Shown one piece after another: positions 24,356 to 32,928 of a DNA stretch of 34,413 bases (position 1 is its first letter; each line of letters starts with the position of its first letter). The position numbers and the translations under genes are program-made. The stretch comes from Avimonoglobus sp965151315 (lineage in GTDB: Bacteria; Bacillota; Clostridia; UBA1381): positions 1-34,413 of the forward strand of contig CBCTZG010000028.1 of NCBI GenBank assembly GCA_965151315.1, written 5' to 3'. The notes under the pieces were generated by a model that ran no database searches, was not told the DNA's origin, and saw only the letters and a program-made list of their open reading frames with translations.

Positions 24356-24949
24356 ATGCATGCCGCGCCGATTGAAATTTTAATCGAAAAATTTGAGCAG
24401 CTGCCGGGTATCGGCCGAAAGAGCGCTGAACGGATCGCTTTTTACATCCTGGACTCCATGTCGGCGGAAGATGCCCAGTCCATGGCCGACAGCATCAGCG
24501 AGGCCAAACGCAGGATTGTATTCTGCCCGATTTGCCAAAACCTGACTGACAGTGCCCCCTGCGGTATCTGCGCATCGGAAAAACGGGACCGGAGTATAAT
24601 CTGCGTGGTAGAGAATCCCAAAGATGTTATGGCTATTGAGAAAACCAAGGAATACCACGGCCTTTACCATGTGCTCCACGGCGCCCTTTCCCCCATGGAC
24701 GGCATAACCCCAGAGGATCTGAAAATCAAGGAACTGCTGCTCCGGCTGGACGGCTCCGTACAGGAGGTCATCATGGCCACCAATCCAACGGTCAGCGGGA
24801 CGGCCACGGCAGTCTACATTTCCAAGCTGCTCCAGCCCATGGGCGTCCGGGTCACCCGCATTGCCCACGGGATCCCGGTAGGCGGGGATCTAGAATACGC
24901 TGATGAGATCACCCTGATCAAGGCCTTAGAGGGCCGGCGGGAAATGTAA
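24356..24949 (+). CDS. recR: Recombination mediator RecR
   Basis: 197-aa RecR, normal length. Domains in order: helix-hairpin-helix (LPGIGRKSAERIAFY), a zinc finger with Cys57, Cys60, Cys69 and Cys72, a Toprim domain (ICVVENPKDVMAIEKT onward) and the C-terminal Walker-B-like part. With RecO and RecF it loads RecA at single-stranded gaps. GGGAGG precedes the ATG by 6 bp. Last gene of the dnaX operon, followed by a strong terminator. Confidence 0.98.
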   Translation: MHAAPIEILIEKFEQLPGIGRKSAERIAFYILDSMSAEDAQSMADSISEAKRRIVFCPICQNLTDSAPCGICASEKRDRSIICVVENPKDVMAIEKTKEYHGLYHVLHGALSPMDGITPEDLKIKELLLRLDGSVQEVIMATNPTVSGTATAVYISKLLQPMGVRVTRIAHGIPVGGDLEYADEITLIKALEGRREM

Positions 24950-24956
24950 CTAGCTT

Positions 24957-24988
24957 ACAGACGGGAATTTTCTCCGTCTGTTTTTTTT
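24957..24988 (+). terminator. Terminator of dnaX-ybaB-recR
   Basis: ACAGACGG / CCGTCTGT stem (24957-24964 with 24974-24981) followed by a run of eight T. Confidence 0.9.
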
Positions 24989-25052
24989 CGGACAAATTCG
25001 ACACTTTTAACGAAAAGTTTACATAATATCTCATTTTCAGCAGATTTTGTCC

Positions 25053-25081
25053 TTGACGATATTCATAAAACCCGATATAAT
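25053..25081 (+). promoter_or_regulatory. Sigma-A promoter of the activase gene
   Basis: TTGACG (25053-25058), 17-bp spacer, TATAAT (25076-25081), about 50 bp before the start codon. Confidence 0.75.
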
Positions 25082-25130
25082 ATAATACTATAGGATAATA
25101 GGATAAATTTCAAGAAACGGGGGAACAATC

Positions 25131-28100
25131 ATGGACGTTTCATTACATATGGGGATTGATGTCGGCTCCACCACGGTAAAAGTGGTTGTGCTGGACGATC
25201 AAAATCAAATTATTTTTGCCGAATACATGCGGCATTATTCCGATATACAATCTACTGTAAAAACTTTATTCCAGCAGGTGCAGGAAACCGTAGGCGATCA
25301 GCCCTTCACCACGGTGATCACCGGTTCCGGCGGGCTTTTGCTTTCAAAAATGCTTAAGCTCCCCTTTGTCCAGGAGGTGATTGCCACAAAATCGGCGGTC
25401 AGCACCTTTTTAGAGGATACGGACGTGGTGATCGAGCTGGGCGGCGAGGATGCCAAAATCCTGTTCCTGACCAACGGCCTGGAGCAGCGGATGAACGGTA
25501 CCTGTGCAGGCGGCACAGGCTCCTTTATCGACCAGATGGCGATCCTGTTACAAACAGACGCCGCCGGCCTGAACGCTATGGCCGAGAAGCATAAGACCAT
25601 TTATACCATTGCCGCCCGGTGCGGCGTATTCGCTAAGTCCGACGTACAGCCGCTCTTAAATGAGGGGGCGGCCAAGGAGGATATCGCGGCTTCCATCTTC
25701 CAGGCGGTGGTCACCCAGACCATCAGCGGCCTGGCCCAGGGCCGGCGCATTTCCGGGAACGTCGTGTTTTTGGGCGGCCCGCTGCACTTTTTGTCCCAGC
25801 TCCGCAGGCAGTTTGAGGAAACCCTAAAGGATCGGGCAAAGTCCTTTACCCTGCCGGAAAACGCCCAGCTGTTTGTGGCCATGGGCGCCGCCCTGATGCA
25901 TGACGGCAGCGCGGCGACCATCAGTGCGCTGCAATATAATTTAGACCACGCGCCCCAGGTCGAGGCGGAAATTACCCGGATGCGGCCTTTATTTGAAACC
26001 AAGGCCGAGGAAGCGGAATTCTTTGCCCGCCACGACCGGGACGCCGCCCAGCGGGGGGAGCTTTCCCAGGCAAAGGGCAATGTGTTTTTAGGGCTGGACG
26101 TAGGCTCCACAACGATCAAGGCAGCCTTGATCGACGAGGATGGGAAAATCCTTTACACCTATTACGCCAAGAATGAGGGCAGTCCCATTGACCGGGGAAT
26201 TGACATTCTCCGGGACATTTACAAAAAACTGCCGCCCGCGGCGGTGATTGCCAACGCCAGCGTAACCGGTTATGGCGAAATGCTTTTAAAAACCGCCTTC
26301 CGGATCCCGGAGAGTGAAATTGAAACCATCGCCCATTATAAGGCCGCTGCGTTTTTCCGGCCCAACGTGGACTTTATTATTGATATCGGCGGCCAGGACA
26401 TGAAATGCATGAAAATTAAGGACGGCGTCATTGACAGCATTATGCTTAATGAAGCCTGCTCCTCCGGCTGCGGCTCCTTTATCCAGACCTTTGCCGAATC
26501 CCTAGGCCAGGACACCGTCACCTTCTCTAAAGAAGCCCTGACGGCTAAAAATCCAGTGGATTTAGGAACCCGCTGCACGGTGTTCATGAATTCCCGGGTA
26601 AAGCAGGCCCAGAAGGAAGGCGCCACCGTAGGCGATATCAGCGCCGGCCTTTCCTACTCGGTTGTCCGCAACGCCCTGTATAAAGTCATCAAGCTGCGGG
26701 ATCCCGCCCTGATGGGGGAAAACATTGTGGTGCAAGGCGGCACCTTCAATAATAACGCCATCCTGCGGGCCTTTGAGCTTTTAATCGGCCGGAACGTAAC
26801 CCGGCCGGATATTGCCGGCATTATGGGGGCCTTTGGCTCCGCCCTGATCGCCCGGGAACGGTATACCGGCCAGCCGGCAGATATCCTCCGGATGGACGAG
26901 CTGGATGGTTTTCAGTTCAAAAATACCCTGACCCGGTGCAAGCTCTGTTCCAACCATTGCCAGCTGACGATTACCACCTTTGCCGACGGCAGGAAATTTA
27001 TCTCCGGCAACCGGTGCGAACGGGGCGCCGGACAGGCAAAAAAAGACAACGATCTGCCCAACCTATACACGTACAAATATACGCGTACTTTCCAGTATAC
27101 GCCCTTAACGCCGGAAAACGCGCCCCGGGGCGAGATCGGGATCCCGCGGGTACTGAATCTATATGAAAACTACCCGCTGTGGTTTACGTTTTTTACGGAG
27201 CTAGGCTTCTCGGTAAAGCTCTCCCCCAGGAGTACCCATGCTGTGTATGAGCGTGGAATCGAGTCAATCCCTTCCGAGTCGGCCTGCTATCCGGCAAAAA
27301 TCGTCCACGGCCATATCCAAAGCCTGCTGGACGCCGGTGTAAAACGGATTTTCTACCCCTGCATCCCCTATGAGCAAATCGAATTTGCGGACGCAGGAAA
27401 CCACTATAACTGCCCCATTGTCACCTCGTACCCCGAAGTGATTTATAACAATATGGACGCAGTGCGCCAGCCGGGCATCCAGTTTTTGTACCCCTTTATC
27501 AACCTGGCGGACCGGCCCAGCTTTATCCGGCAGATGGCCGATACCCTAAAGCCCATGGGGATATCCCCAGCAGAGGTCAAGGCGGCAACCCAGAAAGCTT
27601 TCCAGGCCCTTGCCGATTTTAAGGCGGATATCCGCAAAAAAGGGGAGGAAACCTTGCTATGGCTGGAAGAGCACGATCAGCGGGGCATTGTCTTGGCCGG
27701 ACGGCCGTATCATATTGATCCGGAAATCAACCACGGCATTCCGGACATGATCACTTCCCTGGGCTTCGCGGTTCTTACCGAGGACAGTGTCGCCCATTTA
27801 GGCCATCTCCAGCGGGACATCCGGGTGGTGGACCAGTGGGCATACCACACCCGGCTGTACGAAGCGGCAGCCGAGGTGATCAAAAATAACCGGATCGAGC
27901 TGATCCAGCTCAATTCCTTTGGCTGCGGCCTGGACGCCGTAACCACAGACCAGGTGCAGGAAATCCTCCAGTCCCATCAGCGGATCTATACCACCCTGAA
28001 AATCGACGAGGTTTCCAATCTGGGTACGGCAAAGATCCGGGTGCGCTCCCTAAAGGCCGCGGTTACCGAACGGGACGCCAGCCATTTCATCCCCAAGGCG

Positions 28101-29429
28101 CTGCATCCGTATACCTTAGAGCGCGTCCCCTTTACAAAAGCGGATAGAAAGCGGCACACCATTATCTTCCCGCAGATGAGCCCGGTGCATTTCAAGCTGT
28201 TTGAAGCTGTATTCAACGCCAATGGCTATAATGTAGTCCTGCTGGACGAGGCCACACCGGCAGATGTGGAGGCCGGCTTAAAAAGCGTCAATAACGACGC
28301 CTGCTACCCGTCTATCCTGGTTACCGGCCAGCTGGTCAACGCCTTTATCTCCGGGAAATGCGACCCGGACAACACCTCGGTCATGATTACCCAGACCGGC
28401 GGCGGCTGCCGGGCTACCAATTATATTGCGTTCCTGCGCAAGGCGCTGAAGGAAGCAGGCTACGGCCACGTACCGGTGATCAGCCTGAACCTGTCCGGCC
28501 TGGAGGGGAACCCTGGCTTTACCATTACGCCGGGGCTTGTAAACAGCCTGGTGAAGGCCTGCGTTTGGGGTGACCTTTTGATGACCTGTAAGCTGGCTAT
28601 CCGCCCCTATGAGCTAGATAAGGGCAGGACCGACCGGGTGTACCGGGATTGGATCAGCCGACTGTATACAGATATTGTCCGGAGAAACAGCAAAAACCTG
28701 CACAACAAGCAGGTTGTCGAGCAAATTGTCGCGGATTTTGACGCCATCCCCATCGATGCCGGGCTCCGGAAGCCAAAGGTAGGTGTTGTTGGTGAGATTT
28801 TGGTCAAATTCCACCCAGGCGCTAACAACTACGTCACCGACGTTATCGAAGCGGAGGGCGGCGAGGCCGTTATGCCCGGCCTTTTAGACTTTATGATGTA
28901 CTGCTTCTATAACACCAATTTCAAGCGGGATCATTTGGGGGCAAAGGCCTCTTCCGCAGCCCTTTCTAATCTGGGCATCAGCCTGTTAGAGCAGTATCGC
29001 CGGCATATGAAGCGGGCCTTGGCGGCAAATCCCAAATTCGCCAAATCCGCGCCCACCCATATCGCGAAAATCGCGGAAGGGGCCGGCCGGATTCTGCAGC
29101 TGGGCCACTGTACCGGTGAAGGCTGGTTCCTGACCGGCGAAATGGTGGAACTCATTGAGCATGGGGTTGCCAATATCGTGTGCGTACAGCCCTTTGCCTG
29201 CCTGCCCAACCATGTGACCGGCAAGGGAATGATCAAGGAGCTGCGCCGGCGGTATCCCCAGGCCAATATTGTGGCGGTAGACTATGATCCTGGCGCCAGC
29301 GAGGTCAACCAGTTAAACCGGATCAAGCTGATGATGGCCATTGCTTTTGAAAATCTGAAGCGGGAACAAGAACTGGATGAACGCCGGGCCCGGCGGATCC
29401 CCAAACCCAAAACAAAAGTCCACCGATAA
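25131..29429 (+). CDS. Giant 2-hydroxyacyl-CoA dehydratase activase-like protein
   Basis: 1432-aa cytoplasmic protein with two BadF/HgdC-type ASKHA ATPase domains. Domain 1 (about 5-260) has GIDVGSTTVKV and Cys125 in NGTCAGGTG with Cys164. Domain 2 (about 317-580) has GLDVGSTTIKA and Cys443 in NEACSSGCG with Cys482, positions typical of the bridging [4Fe-4S] ligands. A CxxCxxxC group (603, 606, 610) plus Cys629 follows, then a DUF2229-like region (from LYENYPLWFTFFTELGF) and a C-terminal half resembling dehydratase-type folds (FPQMSPVHFKLFEAVF). Activases drive ATP-dependent electron transfer to dehydratases or double-cubane proteins. Such long fusions are common in anaerobic Firmicutes, but their substrate is unknown. 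It stands alone with its own promoter and terminator; no separate dehydratase genes are near. Confidence 0.88.
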   Translation: MDVSLHMGIDVGSTTVKVVVLDDQNQIIFAEYMRHYSDIQSTVKTLFQQVQETVGDQPFTTVITGSGGLLLSKMLKLPFVQEVIATKSAVSTFLEDTDVVIELGGEDAKILFLTNGLEQRMNGTCAGGTGSFIDQMAILLQTDAAGLNAMAEKHKTIYTIAARCGVFAKSDVQPLLNEGAAKEDIAASIFQAVVTQTISGLAQGRRISGNVVFLGGPLHFLSQLRRQFEETLKDRAKSFTLPENAQLFVAMGAALMHDGSAATISALQYNLDHAPQVEAEITRMRPLFETKAEEAEFFARHDRDAAQRGELSQAKGNVFLGLDVGSTTIKAALIDEDGKILYTYYAKNEGSPIDRGIDILRDIYKKLPPAAVIANASVTGYGEMLLKTAFRIPESEIETIAHYKAAAFFRPNVDFIIDIGGQDMKCMKIKDGVIDSIMLNEACSSGCGSFIQTFAESLGQDTVTFSKEALTAKNPVDLGTRCTVFMNSRVKQAQKEGATVGDISAGLSYSVVRNALYKVIKLRDPALMGENIVVQGGTFNNNAILRAFELLIGRNVTRPDIAGIMGAFGSALIARERYTGQPADILRMDELDGFQFKNTLTRCKLCSNHCQLTITTFADGRKFISGNRCERGAGQAKKDNDLPNLYTYKYTRTFQYTPLTPENAPRGEIGIPRVLNLYENYPLWFTFFTELGFSVKLSPRSTHAVYERGIESIPSESACYPAKIVHGHIQSLLDAGVKRIFYPCIPYEQIEFADAGNHYNCPIVTSYPEVIYNNMDAVRQPGIQFLYPFINLADRPSFIRQMADTLKPMGISPAEVKAATQKAFQALADFKADIRKKGEETLLWLEEHDQRGIVLAGRPYHIDPEINHGIPDMITSLGFAVLTEDSVAHLGHLQRDIRVVDQWAYHTRLYEAAAEVIKNNRIELIQLNSFGCGLDAVTTDQVQEILQSHQRIYTTLKIDEVSNLGTAKIRVRSLKAAVTERDASHFIPKALHPYTLERVPFTKADRKRHTIIFPQMSPVHFKLFEAVFNANGYNVVLLDEATPADVEAGLKSVNNDACYPSILVTGQLVNAFISGKCDPDNTSVMITQTGGGCRATNYIAFLRKALKEAGYGHVPVISLNLSGLEGNPGFTITPGLVNSLVKACVWGDLLMTCKLAIRPYELDKGRTDRVYRDWISRLYTDIVRRNSKNLHNKQVVEQIVADFDAIPIDAGLRKPKVGVVGEILVKFHPGANNYVTDVIEAEGGEAVMPGLLDFMMYCFYNTNFKRDHLGAKASSAALSNLGISLLEQYRRHMKRALAANPKFAKSAPTHIAKIAEGAGRILQLGHCTGEGWFLTGEMVELIEHGVANIVCVQPFACLPNHVTGKGMIKELRRRYPQANIVAVDYDPGASEVNQLNRIKLMMAIAFENLKREQELDERRARRIPKPKTKVHR

Positions 29430-29436
29430 AATTGCA

Positions 29437-29472
29437 AACAACGGGAAAATCCCAGTTTTCCCGTTGTTTTTT
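29437..29472 (+). terminator. Terminator of the activase gene
   Basis: A 13-bp perfect stem (29437-29449 with 29456-29468) carrying CAACGGGAAAA, then a T-run; more T-rich sequence follows. Confidence 0.9.
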
Positions 29473-29590
29473 GTTTTTTCGCACTCCCCCTTTTTTATGC
29501 CGTATTCCAACTTTATTTGATCCTGAAATTTTTTTTGCAAAGTGCATAAAAACCTGTTGAATTTTCCAAAACTTCCTTGCAGAATAGTAC

Positions 29591-29619
29591 TTGATTTTAT
29601 GCCGAAAATCAGGTACAAT
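29591..29619 (+). promoter_or_regulatory. Sigma-A promoter of the marR-efflux operon
   Basis: TTGATT (29591-29596), 17-bp spacer, TACAAT (29614-29619). Transcription would begin near 29626, just ahead of the two operator-like palindromes. Confidence 0.7.
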
Positions 29620-29637
29620 ACTCATACTGGAAATTAG

Positions 29638-29664
29638 TTAGAATTCTAATTGTTAGACTTCTAA
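29638..29664. promoter_or_regulatory. Tandem MarR operator candidates
   Basis: TTAGAATTCTAA (29638-29649) is a perfect palindrome and TTAGACTTCTAA (29653-29664) a near-perfect copy, centre-to-centre 15 bp. They lie between the predicted transcription start and the marR start codon, where bound repressor would block transcription. Size and AT-rich core suit MarR-family dimers. Confidence 0.65.
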
Positions 29665-29690
29665 TTAAAATATAGAAAAGGGAGCGCAGC

Positions 29691-30194
29691 ATGATGATCT
29701 CTGCCAAAGCAGAAGCAGTCAGCCAATGTTCACAGGTTTTTGAAATGTTGACGTCATTGGCTAAAATTACCCACGCGATTCTGGCCCAATGCGGGCTTAA
29801 TTCCCACCATGGCGGGATGCTGGTCCATATCGGCATGGACAATAACGGCCTTACGCAGAAGGAGCTGGCCCAAAAGCTGTGCGTGCGTCCGTCCTCCATT
29901 ACCAGTATGCTGGACACACTGGAACGAGAGGGGCTGGTTTGCCGCAGAACGGACGAAAACGACAAGCGGGTAAAGCATATTTTTCTGACCGACTCCGGCG
30001 CAGCGCTTTGCAACCGGTTTTTAAAGCAGCTTACAAAGCTGAACAGCGCATTTTTTAATGGATTCACCCCGGAAGAACGAACGCTTTTTTGGTCCCATGT
30101 TTGTAAAATCAAAAATAATATGCTTCTTATTTTAGAGCAGCTGCAAAATACAGAAAACATATCCGATTCATATGTCAAGGAGGTTTCATTATGA
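29691..30194 (+). CDS. MarR-family transcriptional repressor
   Basis: 167-aa winged-helix regulator. The recognition region is LTQKELAQKLCVRPSSITSMLDTLEREGLVCRR with the wing DENDKRVKHIFLT, standard for MarR. It probably represses its own operon through the tandem palindromes at 29638-29664 and is released by a drug or metabolite ligand. GGGAG lies before two consecutive ATGs (29691 and 29694); either may be used. Its stop overlaps the start of the TolC-like gene by ATGA, so the two are translationally coupled. Confidence 0.92.
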   Translation: MMISAKAEAVSQCSQVFEMLTSLAKITHAILAQCGLNSHHGGMLVHIGMDNNGLTQKELAQKLCVRPSSITSMLDTLEREGLVCRRTDENDKRVKHIFLTDSGAALCNRFLKQLTKLNSAFFNGFTPEERTLFWSHVCKIKNNMLLILEQLQNTENISDSYVKEVSL

Positions 30195-31327
30195 TTCCAA
30201 AAACAATCATTGCATCTTGTTTGGCCGGCGCTTTGCTCATTGCCGGCATACCAGCTTGGGCGCAGGAGCAGGAGCCGGTTTCTCCAGATAATACGCCTGC
30301 CGTCATGACCGTAGACGACGCCGTTGCCTACGCGCTGGAGCATTCCCTGACGATTGCCAGCGCCAATTCCGCTATTGAAAACGCCCGCTACTCCCGGACG
30401 CAGGCAAAATTTTCTATGGATTCACGGAAACAGATGGATTCATCAGCCGCGTCTTTTGACGACGGTCTGATGCTGACAGGGTATTATGTTTCGGCAGCAG
30501 AAACACAGCTTGCCGTGGCCCAGCGGAACCTGCTGACTGCCCAGAATACGCTTACAATCCAGGTGCAGAATGATTTTTATACATATCTGAATGCAAAGGA
30601 TAAAGTAGAAATCGCCCGTACCAATTTAAAAAGCGCCCAAGAAAAGCTGGAGTACGCAAAAGCGAAAAAGGACAGCGGCGCCATATCTGAATTAGACTAC
30701 GCGGCCTTTGAGCTGTCCGCGCAGGACGCGCAGAACAAACTGAATCAGGCGGAACGGGCCGTAGAGCTTGCAGAGCTGCAGGTCAAATTTACAATCAACT
30801 ATCCCCGGGAAAATCCACTTACATTGCAGGGGGCCTTTACCTCCCCGTCCATTACCGTAAAAGATGCAGATCAAGCTGTACTCGCCTCGAAGGGGCATGT
30901 CAACTATTTAAATCTGCAGGACAGCCTCCGTCTGGCTGAGGAACGCTGGGAACACGCGCAGGGCTGGTATTTCCCGATCCAGCCAGGCTATAATGTGGAA
31001 AAATCCACTTATGAAACGGCCCAGGCGGATTTCCTGAAAAACACAAACGACCTGGAAATGGGCATCCGCTCCGCTTTCCACAATTTGCAGACAAGCAAGG
31101 AATCCATACAGTATGCCCAGGAAAACATCGCGCTGCTCCAACGGAGCACCGAGGCTGCCCAGCTCCAGTATGAAATGGGCATGATCACAGCCAACGATTT
31201 GATCGACAGCCAACAGCAATATTTCAGCGCGCAGAATCAGCTGAAGGATTTAGAGCTTACATATTTAACCGCCGCCCTGCAATACCGCTCCATGTACACC
31301 TACGAGGACGACGGTTCAATTCACTGA
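30191..31327 (+). CDS. TolC-family outer-membrane-efflux-like protein
   Basis: 378-aa protein with a Sec signal peptide (MIPKTIIASCLAGALLIAG, cleavage near AWA-QEQ) and long helical repeats of the OEP/TolC type: TVDDAVAYALEHSLTIASANSAI early, LKSAQEKLEYAKAKKDSGAISELDY in the middle, and QYEMGMITANDLIDSQQQY near the end. It is shorter than proteobacterial TolC (about 430-490 aa). In a single-membrane Firmicute a TolC channel has no outer membrane to cross, so its role with the MFP and RND proteins encoded downstream is uncertain. AAGGAGG overlaps the end of marR. Second gene of the operon. Confidence 0.85.
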   Translation: MIPKTIIASCLAGALLIAGIPAWAQEQEPVSPDNTPAVMTVDDAVAYALEHSLTIASANSAIENARYSRTQAKFSMDSRKQMDSSAASFDDGLMLTGYYVSAAETQLAVAQRNLLTAQNTLTIQVQNDFYTYLNAKDKVEIARTNLKSAQEKLEYAKAKKDSGAISELDYAAFELSAQDAQNKLNQAERAVELAELQVKFTINYPRENPLTLQGAFTSPSITVKDADQAVLASKGHVNYLNLQDSLRLAEERWEHAQGWYFPIQPGYNVEKSTYETAQADFLKNTNDLEMGIRSAFHNLQTSKESIQYAQENIALLQRSTEAAQLQYEMGMITANDLIDSQQQYFSAQNQLKDLELTYLTAALQYRSMYTYEDDGSIH

Positions 31328-31358
31328 AATTTTTGCAGCATTGGAGGAGGAACACTCT

Positions 31359-32915
31359 ATGAAAACAAGACTGATCAGTTGTGCCCTGGCTGGGATCGTT
31401 CTGATTTCCTGCGCCGGATGCGGGAACAAATCCCAGGAAACTTCCCAGACGGAAGACACGAAAATCACCAACGTAACTGTAACAACAGCAGAAAACCAGA
31501 GTATTGTCAATAAAATCGTGAACACTGGCGAGGTTACCCCTAGCCAGGAGGTGATCGTATCCCCGAAGGTTTCCGGCAAAGTAAAAACACTGCATGCCCA
31601 GGTGGGCCAGTATGTTCGGGCCGGAGAAACCCTGTTTTCCATTGAGGACACAGACTACCGCCTGCAGTATAACCAGGCCATGGCCTCTTACAACAGCGCC
31701 CAGGCCAGCTATGCCAGCACGGTAGGTGGTACGCAGAAGCAATCGGTCAGCCAGGTGCAGCAAAGCTTGACCGCCGCCCAGTCGGAGTATGACAGCGCTC
31801 TTTTGAATTACAACCGGGAAAAAGAGCTTTACGAAAATAATTCCAATGTCATTTTGGCGCAGAACGCGCTGGACGAAGCCAAGTCCGCCCGGGACCGGGC
31901 GTACAGCCTTTATGAGCAGGATGTTTCCCTAATCAGCGTTCGGAACGCGCTGGAAAACGCCAAGGACGCTTATGACCGGACCCAGCGCCTGTTTGATCTG
32001 GGGGCGGCCAGCCAAATGGATTTGGATACCGCCCGGATCGCCTATGAAAATGCCCAGGCCAATCTGACAGCCCAGGAAAGCAGCGCGAAGGCGAATCTGG
32101 AGGCTGCTGATTCCGCCGTCCTGCAGGCGGAGGAAAGCCTGCGCACCACAACAGTCAACGCGGCGGCTTCCTACGACGCCGCCCAGACCCGGCTGACCAA
32201 CGCCCAGGCTAATTTAAAGTCAGCGAAGGAAAACTACGACCTGACGGTAAACGTATTGAACCCAGAGCGCCAGGCAACGGCGGAGGCCAGCGTCAAGTCG
32301 GCCAAGGCGGCACTGGATATCGCCAAAAACACCTTGGATAACGCTACCGTCAAAGCGCCGGTTTCCGGCTATGTAACGCAGTGCGCCGCCGTAGCCGGAC
32401 AGAATATCCAGGCCGGCTCCTCCGCGGTGACCCTGATCGACTCCAACAGCATGGATATTGTACTGCATGTGACCGAAGCGTCTGTGAGCAAGATCCAGCC
32501 CGGCGCGGAAGCCATCATCCAGGTTCCCTCCGCCAATATTGAAGGAATGTCCGGCAGTGTAGCGTCCGTTTCACCGTCCAAGGATAATACCAGCGGCCTG
32601 TTTTCTGTGAAAATCAACGTCCCCAATCCAGACGGCGCTTTAAAGGGCGGTATGTTCGCAGATGTGGAGATCGTTACACAACGGATTGACGATGTGCTGG
32701 CTGTGCCCACCGACACAGTTCTAAATCAGGATAACGAAGCCTATGTCTATGTGGTTGACGGAGAAACCGCTGTCAAGACCCAGGTTGTCACTGGCAGTAC
32801 AGACGAACAGCATACGGAAATCCTGTCCGGTCTTTCCGCCGGACAGCAGATCGTACAGAAGGGCAAGGATTTCTTGAAGGAAGACCAGTGCGCCGTAAAG
32901 GTCGTGGCGGAATGA
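31359..32915 (+). CDS. RND-type periplasmic adaptor (membrane fusion) lipoprotein
   Basis: 518-aa adaptor of the HlyD/AcrA class. The N-terminal signal ends in a lipoprotein-like LISCAGC, with Cys18 or Cys21 as the lipidation site. Then come a biotinyl-lipoyl half-motif (VSPKVSGKVKTLHAQVGQYVRAGE), a very long Ala/Gln-rich coiled coil about 100-330, the second lipoyl half (VKAPVSGYVTQCAAVAGQ), a beta-barrel and the membrane-proximal domain ending VVQ/IVQKGKDFL. The hairpin is longer than in AcrA. The ATG at 31359 follows GGAGGAGG. It should connect the RND pump encoded 13 bp downstream with the TolC-like protein encoded upstream. Confidence 0.93.
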   Translation: MKTRLISCALAGIVLISCAGCGNKSQETSQTEDTKITNVTVTTAENQSIVNKIVNTGEVTPSQEVIVSPKVSGKVKTLHAQVGQYVRAGETLFSIEDTDYRLQYNQAMASYNSAQASYASTVGGTQKQSVSQVQQSLTAAQSEYDSALLNYNREKELYENNSNVILAQNALDEAKSARDRAYSLYEQDVSLISVRNALENAKDAYDRTQRLFDLGAASQMDLDTARIAYENAQANLTAQESSAKANLEAADSAVLQAEESLRTTTVNAAASYDAAQTRLTNAQANLKSAKENYDLTVNVLNPERQATAEASVKSAKAALDIAKNTLDNATVKAPVSGYVTQCAAVAGQNIQAGSSAVTLIDSNSMDIVLHVTEASVSKIQPGAEAIIQVPSANIEGMSGSVASVSPSKDNTSGLFSVKINVPNPDGALKGGMFADVEIVTQRIDDVLAVPTDTVLNQDNEAYVYVVDGETAVKTQVVTGSTDEQHTEILSGLSAGQQIVQKGKDFLKEDQCAVKVVAE

Positions 32916-32928
32916 AAGGCGGTTCGGA

